DNA of 6,046 nt from Ilumatobacteraceae bacterium (GTDB taxonomy: Bacteria; Actinomycetota; Acidimicrobiia; Acidimicrobiales; Ilumatobacteraceae): NCBI GenBank assembly GCA_007122945.1, contig SKSP01000165.1, positions 1 to 6,046 of the forward strand, read 5' to 3'. A program made the translations under genes and the position numbers. Below are positions 1 to 5,203 of this stretch, piece after piece. Below the pieces are notes generated by a model. It ran no database searches, was not told where the DNA came from, and saw only the letters and a program-made list of their open reading frames with translations. Positions within the stretch are counted from its first letter, which is position 1. Each line of letters opens with the position of its first letter.

Positions 1-270
1 CAGGTCGATCGGATGATGGAGATCTGGGGGAAGATCGAGGGCGAGCTCGCCGAGCGGACCGACATCGAGCGGAAGTGCTGGTACGTCACGCTCGACGGCA
101 AGCGCGGGCTGAACGTGCTGGAGATCAGCGACCCGGAGTCGGCCGGCGCATACTTGCTCGAGTTGAACGTCGCGCTGGGGGAGTTCATGGAGGCCGAGAT
201 CTGCCAGGTCGCGGACCTCGACACGGCGGTCGGCGCGATCGCCAACGGACTCGCGCGCATCCCTGGATAG
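1..270 (+). CDS. Small hypothetical protein, 5'-partial (C-terminal ~89 residues)
   Basis: I do not recognise this protein with confidence. The frame is open from the first base and ends at TAG (268-270). ATG codons lie at 13 and 16, but no purine-rich ribosome site precedes them, so the true start is probably outside the window and this is the C-terminal part. The visible protein is acidic and soluble, with no signal peptide or membrane segment. It alternates a helix (W-G-K-I-E-G-E-L), a strand (C-W-Y-V-T-L), a second strand (L-N-V-L-E-I), a helix, a strand (E-A-E-I-C-Q-V) and a final helix. This pattern resembles ferredoxin-like dimeric alpha/beta barrels such as GYD-type domains, but that is a fold guess only. 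It ends 41 bases before the downstream flavoprotein gene on the same strand and may share its transcript. Confidence 0.6.
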   Translation, partial: QVDRMMEIWGKIEGELAERTDIERKCWYVTLDGKRGLNVLEISDPESAGAYLLELNVALGEFMEAEICQVADLDTAVGAIANGLARIPG

Positions 271-300
271 CTCGATCGACGACGGCCGAAGCGAACGAGA

Positions 301-306
301 GGGGAG
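301..306 (+). promoter_or_regulatory. Ribosome binding site of the flavoprotein gene
   Basis: GGGGAG, inside a longer purine run beginning at about 297, lies 5 bases before the GTG at 312. This decides the start: the reading frame is open much further upstream (an ATG at 75), but that extension overlaps the preceding gene and encodes an Arg-rich, unstructured sequence. The GTG at 312 places the FAD-binding strand immediately at the N-terminus, as expected for the family. Confidence 0.7.
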
Positions 307-311
307 ACTCC

Positions 312-1733
312 GTGTCGACGATCGCCATCGTGGGAGGGGGCGCCGTCGGGCTGACGGCCGCCATGCTGCTGGCGCGGGACGGTCACGACGTCACCGTGCT
401 CGAGCGCGACCCGCACCCGCCGCCCGACGACCCCGACGACGCCTGGCGCGAGTGGGAGCGCCGCGGCATCAACCAGCTCCGCATGCCGCACCTGTTGTTG
501 CCCGCATGGCGTGAGATCGTGGAGCGTGAGCTGCCCGGTCTGGCACGGCGGTTCGCCGACCTCGGTGCCCTCCGCTACGACATGGTCGGTGATCATTGGC
601 TGATGGATCCGGCCGCACGGGAGGACGGCGACGACCGCTTCGTCGGGCTGACGGGCCGCCGCCCCAGCATCGAGGTCGCCGTGGCCGGGGAGGCGACGGT
701 GACCGACGGGGTCACGCTCCGGCGCGGCACGGGCGTGGTCGCGCTGCACACGGGTGATCCCGTCGACGGCGTGCCACGGGTGACCGGGGTGATCACCGAC
801 GCCGGCGACGTGCTGGCCGCCGATCTGGTCGTCGATGCCGCCGGTCGGCGCTCGCCGATCCCCGAGTTGCTGGTCGCCGCCGGGGCCCGCGCGCCGCTCG
901 AGGAGTCTGAGGACAGCGGGTTCGTGTACTACGGACGACACTTCCGTTCGGCCGACGGTTCGCTCCCCGAACCCCGATCGCTGATGCTGACGGCGTACGA
1001 CTCCGTCAGCACGCTGCTGCTCCCCGCGGACCGCGGCACGTGGGCGGTCGGGATCATCGCGGCCTCCGGCGATCGCGAGATGCGTCCGCTGCGCGACACC
1101 GCCCGCTGGCACGCCGCGATCGAGCGGTTCCCGCTCGCCGCTCACTGGGCGGAGGGCGAACCGATCAGCGACGTCGCAGTGATGTCGAAGCTCGAGGACC
1201 GTCGCCGCCGGTTCGTCGTCGACGGCCGGCCGGTCGCCGTCGGGATCGCGCCGGTGGCCGACGCCTGGGCGTGCACGAACCCGTCGCTCGGTCGCGGCAT
1301 CAGCATCGGGACGATGCACGCGTGCGCCCTCCGTGACACCGTCCGTGACGTCGGTACCGACGATGTGTACGCCCTGGCGACCCGTTGGGACGAGGTGACT
1401 CGCGAGGTGGTCGACCCGTGGTACGACGCAACACTGACGTTCGACCGGGCTCGGCTCGCGGAGATGGAGGCCCAGCGCCGCGGCGAACCGTTCGATGCCG
1501 ACCCGGGGTACGAGATCGCGCGCACGATGGGACGCCTGTCGCGCACCGATCTCGAGGTGTTCCGCGGCTTCGCGGGTGTCATGTCGCTGCTCCAACGTAC
1601 CGAGGAAGCGATGGCGCGCCCGGGCCTGTTCGAGCGGGTGCTCGAGCTGGCTCCCACCGCGACCGGCGCGCCCGGACCCGATCGCGATGAGCTGGTTGCG
1701 GTCGTGAACCGCGAGCGCGAGTCTGCAGTGTGA
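312..1733 (+). CDS. FAD-dependent monooxygenase / epoxidase-like oxidoreductase
   Basis: A predicted soluble flavoprotein of 473 residues with the PHBH-type (class A flavin monooxygenase) fold. Seen: the Rossmann motif GGGAVG at residues 8-13 followed by Glu31-Arg32 at the end of the second strand, which binds the FAD ribose; the D-A-A-G motif at 175-178 in a strand-turn context (the family's DG-type motif); and A-D-A-W-A-C-T-N-P-S-L-G-R-G starting at residue 316, which matches the third FAD motif with its TNPSLGRG tail. In that motif the usual Gly before Asp317 is Ala. The C-terminal ~120 residues are helical. It resembles actinobacterial FAD-dependent oxidoreductases related to polyether epoxidases; the substrate cannot be told from sequence. 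The start is GTG with a strong ribosome site. The gene for an Asp-nucleophile hydrolase follows after 30 bases and is probably co-transcribed, which would suit an epoxide product. A reductase/dehydrogenase or halogenase-like role remains possible. Confidence 0.85.
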   Translation: MSTIAIVGGGAVGLTAAMLLARDGHDVTVLERDPHPPPDDPDDAWREWERRGINQLRMPHLLLPAWREIVERELPGLARRFADLGALRYDMVGDHWLMDPAAREDGDDRFVGLTGRRPSIEVAVAGEATVTDGVTLRRGTGVVALHTGDPVDGVPRVTGVITDAGDVLAADLVVDAAGRRSPIPELLVAAGARAPLEESEDSGFVYYGRHFRSADGSLPEPRSLMLTAYDSVSTLLLPADRGTWAVGIIAASGDREMRPLRDTARWHAAIERFPLAAHWAEGEPISDVAVMSKLEDRRRRFVVDGRPVAVGIAPVADAWACTNPSLGRGISIGTMHACALRDTVRDVGTDDVYALATRWDEVTREVVDPWYDATLTFDRARLAEMEAQRRGEPFDADPGYEIARTMGRLSRTDLEVFRGFAGVMSLLQRTEEAMARPGLFERVLELAPTATGAPGPDRDELVAVVNRERESAV

Positions 1734-1751
1734 TGCAGGGGTCCGAGCGGT

Positions 1752-1755
1752 GAGG
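1752..1755 (+). promoter_or_regulatory. Ribosome binding site of the alpha/beta hydrolase
   Basis: GAGG lies 8 bases before the GTG at 1764. It supports that start, which is the only start codon in this frame between the in-frame stop at 1731 and the conserved HGVPE motif. Confidence 0.55.
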
Positions 1756-1763
1756 CGGCGGTC

Positions 1764-2510
1764 GTGATCGTCTTCGTCCACGGCGTGCCCGAGACGCAAC
1801 GGGTCTGGGACGCGATGCGTGCCGAGCTCGACGAGCCCTCGCTGGCCGTGTCGCTCCCCGGGTTCGGAACTCGACGCCCACCCGGGTTCGCCGCGACCAA
1901 GGACGAGTACGTCGACTGGCTGGCGACCGAGCTCGGCCGGATCGACGGGGACATCGACCTGGTCGGTCACGACTGGGGCGCCGGGCTGACGCTCCGACTG
2001 GCGACCCACCCCGACCGAACCGTGCCGCTGCGATCGTGGGCGATCGACGTGGCGAACATCTTCCACCCCCGCTACGAGTGGCACGACTTCGCCCGGATCT
2101 GGCAGACGCCGGGCGAGGGCGAGTCGTTCTTCGAGCAGCAGCTCGCGACCCCGGTCGAGGAGCGCGCCGGGGTGTTCGAGATGTTCGGACTGGGCACCGA
2201 CGACGCCCGCGCCATGGCGTCGTGGCTCGACGACGAGATGGCCCACAGCATCCTCGCCCTGTACCGCTCGGCCACGCCGAACCCGTACGCCGACTGGGGT
2301 GCCGACCTCGGACCCACCGAGGCACCCGGCCTCGTGCTCGTGCCCACCGCCGATCCGTTCGGCGACCGCGACCTCGCCACCGAGGTGGCGTCGATGACGG
2401 GCGCGCGCACGGCCGATCTCGACGCTCGCGGTCACTGGTGGCCGATGGAGGACCCGCGTGGCGCGACGGCGACCCTGCGCGGGTTCTGGTCGTCGCTCCC
2501 GACCGCGTGA
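1764..2510 (+). CDS. Alpha/beta hydrolase with Asp nucleophile (epoxide hydrolase / haloalkane dehalogenase type)
   Basis: A 248-residue cytosolic alpha/beta-hydrolase. Seen: the oxyanion-hole motif HGVPE at residues 6-10; the nucleophile elbow G-H-D-W-G at 68-72 with Asp70 as nucleophile; a likely acid Asp197 (T-A-D-P-F) or Asp201; and the catalytic His224 in R-G-H-W-W-P. Asp rather than Ser at the elbow is the hallmark of epoxide hydrolases and haloalkane dehalogenases, which form an alkyl-enzyme ester that water then cleaves. The cap region (about 95-185) contains L-Y-R-S-A and N-P-Y-A-D-W, whose tyrosines could activate an epoxide oxygen. The protein starts directly at strand beta-3, so it is shorter at the N-terminus than typical members (about 280-300 residues), yet the start is well defined by an upstream stop. 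It lies 30 bases after the flavoprotein gene, and an epoxidase/epoxide hydrolase pairing is a reasonable inference. Fluoroacetate- or haloalkane-type dehalogenation cannot be excluded. Confidence 0.85.
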   Translation: MIVFVHGVPETQRVWDAMRAELDEPSLAVSLPGFGTRRPPGFAATKDEYVDWLATELGRIDGDIDLVGHDWGAGLTLRLATHPDRTVPLRSWAIDVANIFHPRYEWHDFARIWQTPGEGESFFEQQLATPVEERAGVFEMFGLGTDDARAMASWLDDEMAHSILALYRSATPNPYADWGADLGPTEAPGLVLVPTADPFGDRDLATEVASMTGARTADLDARGHWWPMEDPRGATATLRGFWSSLPTA

Positions 2511-2544
2511 CCCAGCGCCGCTCGCCCCGTTCCCCGCCGTGGAA

Positions 2545-2590
2545 TCTCGGCTGCAGGGATTCACGTCCTCGCGAAGATCTGCAGCCGAGA
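2545..2590. terminator. Perfect 12-bp inverted repeat between convergent genes, candidate bidirectional terminator
   Basis: The left arm TCTCGGCTGCAG (2545-2556) is perfectly complementary to the right arm CTGCAGCCGAGA (2579-2590), with a 22-base spacer. The spacer can itself fold: TTC at 2560-2562 pairs with GAA at 2573-2575, then one A/C mismatch, then CG/CG closing a TCCT loop. No T-run follows on either strand, so it is not a classical intrinsic terminator, but T-less hairpins are common at gene ends in high-GC actinobacteria. It begins 34 bases after the hydrolase stop and lies about 100 bases past the etfB stop, where a terminator for both converging units is expected. Its role as terminator is inferred. 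Confidence 0.5.
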
Positions 2591-2598
2591 ACCGTGCG

Positions 2599-2664
2599 TG
2601 AGACGATTCGAGAAGGCCGGCGAGACGATTCGAGAAGGCCGGTGAGACGATTCGAGAAGGCCGG
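2599..2664. repeat. Three tandem copies of a 22-bp unit (minisatellite)
   Basis: Copies run 2599-2620, 2621-2642 and 2643-2664 with no gaps. Copies 1 and 3 are identical; copy 2 differs only at its first base (C instead of T). The unit core reads GAGACGATTCGAGAAGG followed by CCGG, and includes a short TTC-GA-GAA dyad. The unit is not a multiple of three and lies after both flanking stop codons, so it is not protein-coding. There are no spacers, so it is not a CRISPR array. It sits 8 bases from the inverted repeat and 29 bases beyond the etfB stop, so it would be in the 3' untranslated part of the electron-transfer operon transcript. Function unknown; copy number may vary by slippage. Confidence 0.9.
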
Positions 2665-2693
2665 CGGGAGTCGCCGCTGAGGACCGGGCCCGT

Positions 2694-3542
2694 TCAGGGT
2701 TCGAGGTAGCCCCACTCGCGGAGCGCGGCGAGGATGCGGGCGGCCGCCTCGGGTGGGTCGAGCGTGACCGTCTCGCCATGTGACACCGTCGCGCCGGCCT
2801 CGGTGAGGGCGCGGATGCGGTCGAGTGCGCCCGCCCCGACGGGGGCGGGGACCACGCGCGGACGGGGGCGGAACGGCCGGATCGTGTCGGCGTGCTGTTC
2901 GGCGGCGGAGGGACCGGGGAGGACCGCGATCGCGGCCTGCTTCGCCAACAGCTCGGCGGGGAGGGATGCCCGGCGGAGCGTGGCGACCGAACCCTCGACG
3001 GAGAGCACGGCCGGTGGCGTGACGGTGAGCTGCTCGCGACGACCGCCGTCGAGGCGCCGGAGCGCTCGGACGACCGGCGCTCCCTCGGCCGTGACCCGGC
3101 CGTCGACCGAGATCTGGATGAGGCCGAGCGCCTGCGCGGCGTCGAGTTCGGCGGCGAGGAACGCAGGGACCGAGCCCGAGCCGCGGTCAGCGGAGTAGTC
3201 GCCGCACACGACGAGGTCGACGCGATCGAGTGCGTCGGCGAGCGCCGCTGCCACGCGATCGCTCGGGAGGTGGGCCGAGGCGTCGATCCGGATCGCCCGG
3301 TGTGCCCCGGCGGCGAGCGCACCTCGGAGCGCCTGCTCGGCAGCGACGGGGCCGAGGGCGACGACCGTGATCTCCGTCGAGGAGTCGGTGCCGGCGTCGA
3401 GCGAGGCGGCGATCGAGAACGCGGTCTCCAGCGCGGCCTGGTCGGCGGCGGAGACACCGGCGCGGCGTGGGTCGCCCTCGACGTCGACCCACTTCCAGCA
3501 CACGCCGATCGTGCTGGTCGCGGCGCGGACGTCGGTGCTCAC
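2694..3542 (-). CDS. etfB: Electron transfer flavoprotein beta subunit (FixA/EtfB family, divergent)
   Basis: A 282-residue protein that would pair with the EtfA encoded at the head of the operon, binding AMP or a second FAD at the subunit interface. Seen: the N-terminal core strand I-G-V-C-W-K-W-V-D; an adenine-nucleotide-binding-like fold through residue ~190 with A-A-D-Q-A-A-L-E-T-A (residues 32-41), as in EtfB; G-D-Y-S-A-D-R-G-S-G-S-V-P-A at 114-127, which aligns with the family's ligand loop; and L-T-V-T-P-P-A-V-L-S-V before the C-terminal arm. In the loop the usual D-G-D-T series has become D-R-G-S, so the ligand contacts differ. It is longer than a typical EtfB (about 250-265) because of the C-terminal arm after residue 205. 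The start is GTG, 7 bases after the fixX stop, with only a weak ribosome site, suggesting translational coupling. It resembles, from memory, the ETF subfamily annotated as mycofactocin-associated. Confidence 0.85.
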   Translation of the reverse strand: MSTDVRAATSTIGVCWKWVDVEGDPRRAGVSAADQAALETAFSIAASLDAGTDSSTEITVVALGPVAAEQALRGALAAGAHRAIRIDASAHLPSDRVAAALADALDRVDLVVCGDYSADRGSGSVPAFLAAELDAAQALGLIQISVDGRVTAEGAPVVRALRRLDGGRREQLTVTPPAVLSVEGSVATLRRASLPAELLAKQAAIAVLPGPSAAEQHADTIRPFRPRPRVVPAPVGAGALDRIRALTEAGATVSHGETVTLDPPEAAARILAALREWGYLEP

Positions 3543-3549
3543 CGTCGAC

Positions 3550-3861
3550 TCACGTACGGGCGAAGACGACGCCGTGGCCGCCCTCGGGGTAGGTCCAGGT
3601 GATCGCCCCTTCGCGGTTGCACACGAGGTAGCAGGTGCCGCACTCGAAGCACTGCTCGTAGTTGAACACGATCCCGCCGTCGGCGGTCGGGACGAACAGG
3701 TTCGCCGGGCAGGCGACGATGCACTCCCTGGTCGAGCAGTCGGTGCACACCGACCCGTCGACGACGATGTGGGCGCGTTCGTGCACGTCGAAGCGGGTCG
3801 TGCCGATGCGCTCCTCGAACGAGATCTCGGGCCACTCCGGTCGTCGGCTCACGAGCACCAT
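3550..3861 (-). CDS. fixX: FixX-like ferredoxin, two [4Fe-4S] sites
   Basis: A 103-residue ferredoxin that partners FixC as the separate iron-sulfur domain of an ETF:quinone oxidoreductase-type complex. Seen: Cys39, Cys42, Cys47 and Cys51 followed by Pro (C-x2-C-x4-C-x3-C-P), then Cys71, Cys74, Cys77 and Cys81 (C-x2-C-x2-C-x3-C), sufficient for two [4Fe-4S] clusters; H-I-V-V-D before the first set; and the family's C-terminal signature Y-P-E-G-G-H-G-V-V-F at 91-100. No membrane segment or signal peptide is visible. The ATG at 3861 lies 25 bases after the fixC stop. GGGAG (3863-3867) is very close to that ATG, so GTG at 3858 or 3852 could be the real start; the choice changes at most three residues. 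A longer upstream extension to 3951 would overlap fixC and lacks similarity to the family. Confidence 0.9.
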   Translation of the reverse strand: MVLVSRRPEWPEISFEERIGTTRFDVHERAHIVVDGSVCTDCSTRECIVACPANLFVPTADGGIVFNYEQCFECGTCYLVCNREGAITWTYPEGGHGVVFART

Positions 3862-3886
3862 TCTCCCGCGCGCGCTGGCCGAAGCC

Positions 3887-5203
3887 TCATCCGAAGCTCC
3901 GGATCCCGGCCCATGCGTCGCGCGCCAGGTCGCGCAGACCGATCCCGGCACGCTTGCGCTCCTCGCGGACGATGCGACGGAACCCGGGTTTCGGCCGGGG
4001 GTTCTCGACGCGGAACACCCGCTCGACGACGTTGGCGATCATCTGCGGGTAGTGGTGCTGGACGCGGTCCGACAACACGAGGCCCGGCGCTCGTCGCAGC
4101 TTCTCGTGGTCGCGCAGCACGAACGTGTCGCCGAGGCGACGTTCGTAGCCGGCCAATCCGGCGGCCGACGTGTCGCCGGCACGCAGCGCGTCGGCGGCGG
4201 CCTCGCCGGCGTAGATGCCGCTCGCCATCGCGAAGTTGACGCCCTCCAACCAGATGCCGGCGGCGAGACACATCGCCGCGGCGTCGCCGGCGACGAGCAT
4301 GCCGTCGGTCGTGAGGCGCGGCATCATCGACCGGCCGGCCTCGGGGATCAGGTGGGCGGAGTACTCGACGATCGTGCCGCCCTCGACCAGGGGAGCGATC
4401 GCGGCGTGCGCCTTGAGGTCGGCGATGATCTCCTCGGGCCGGCGCGGCTGCGCCCCGAGCGCCGGCAGCTTGAGCACGACGCCGACCGCGAGCGTGTCGA
4501 GGTTCGTGTAGAGGAATCCGCCGCCGTTCACGCCACCGGTGCCGCCGAGGATCTCGATGTCGACTCCCTCGCGGTCGCGGACGCCGAAGCGCTCGTCGAT
4601 GACGTCCTTCGGGAGCGCGATCGTCTCCTTCACGCCGACCGTGTAGTTCCCGGCCTCGGTCTGGCCGGGGCCGAACAGGTCGGCCTCCTTGGCGAGGAAG
4701 CTGTTCACGCCGTCGCAGGCGATCACGACGTCGGCGTGGATGTCGCCGTCGGGGCGGTCGGTGCGCACACCGGCGATCCGGCCGGCCTCGTCGCGCAGCA
4801 ATCCGAGCGCCGTGGTCGAGGTCACCAGCACGGCCCCGTCGGCCTCGGCCTTGCCGGCGAGCCAGTGGTCGAAGTCGGGGCGGTAGGCGGTCGCCCCGTT
4901 GTAGGGAGGCTCGCCCCACGCCTGGGTGCGGAAGTCGACCGTCATCGCCTGGGTCGCGGTCAGCACCATCGTCGAGCGGCGGGTGATCCAACGCTGGATG
5001 GGGACCTCCTCCCACCAGTTCGGGTGGAACTGGTCGAGGATCCGTGGGTAGACGACGCCGCCGTACATGTTCTTGCTGCCGGCGAACGGGCCGCGTTCGA
5101 GCAACACGACCGAATGGCCTCGTCGGGCGAGAGCGGTCGCTGCACACGAGCCGGCCGGCCCGGCGCCGACGACGACGGCGTCGACCCGCAGGGGTTCAGC
5201 CAC
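3887..5203 (-). CDS. fixC: FixC-type FAD-dependent ETF:quinone oxidoreductase
   Basis: A 438-residue flavoprotein of the FixC/ETF-QO/geranylgeranyl-reductase superfamily. It accepts electrons from the EtfAB pair and, with FixX, passes them to the quinone pool at the inner face of the membrane. Seen: the FAD Rossmann motif G-A-G-P-A-G at residues 13-18 with Glu36 ending the second strand; the family signature G-S-K-N-M-Y-G-G-V-V-Y-P shortly after; a D-G-V-N motif in the FAD-contacting region; and A-G-D-A-A at 305-309, the third FAD motif. Length matches FixC (about 430). The C-terminal [4Fe-4S] domain of mitochondrial-type ETF-QO is absent and is supplied by the next gene, fixX. The GTG at 5203 overlaps the etfA stop by 8 bases (GTGGCTGA), a coupling arrangement, and has GAGGA 8 bases upstream. 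An ATG at 5227 in the same frame is less likely. Confidence 0.9.
   Translation of the reverse strand: MAEPLRVDAVVVGAGPAGSCAATALARRGHSVVLLERGPFAGSKNMYGGVVYPRILDQFHPNWWEEVPIQRWITRRSTMVLTATQAMTVDFRTQAWGEPPYNGATAYRPDFDHWLAGKAEADGAVLVTSTTALGLLRDEAGRIAGVRTDRPDGDIHADVVIACDGVNSFLAKEADLFGPGQTEAGNYTVGVKETIALPKDVIDERFGVRDREGVDIEILGGTGGVNGGGFLYTNLDTLAVGVVLKLPALGAQPRRPEEIIADLKAHAAIAPLVEGGTIVEYSAHLIPEAGRSMMPRLTTDGMLVAGDAAAMCLAAGIWLEGVNFAMASGIYAGEAAADALRAGDTSAAGLAGYERRLGDTFVLRDHEKLRRAPGLVLSDRVQHHYPQMIANVVERVFRVENPRPKPGFRRIVREERKRAGIGLRDLARDAWAGIRSFG

Noticed and set aside
75..311. N-terminal extension of the flavoprotein from the ATG at 75
   Set aside because: It overlaps the upstream gene, encodes an Arg-rich segment ahead of the FAD strand, and is bypassed by the strong ribosome site at 301-306.
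2599..2664. CRISPR array
   Set aside because: The 22-bp units abut directly with no spacers, and no cas gene is visible.
2538..2664. Integron attC site or insertion-sequence end
   Set aside because: No attC core-site sequences, no flanking target duplication and no integrase or transposase frame were seen.
1579..2715. A 378-codon open frame on the - strand across the hydrolase
   Set aside because: The translation is overwhelmingly Arg, Pro, Ser and Ala without motifs, and it runs through the intergenic repeats. It is a shadow of the hydrolase reading frame, which has a full catalytic triad.
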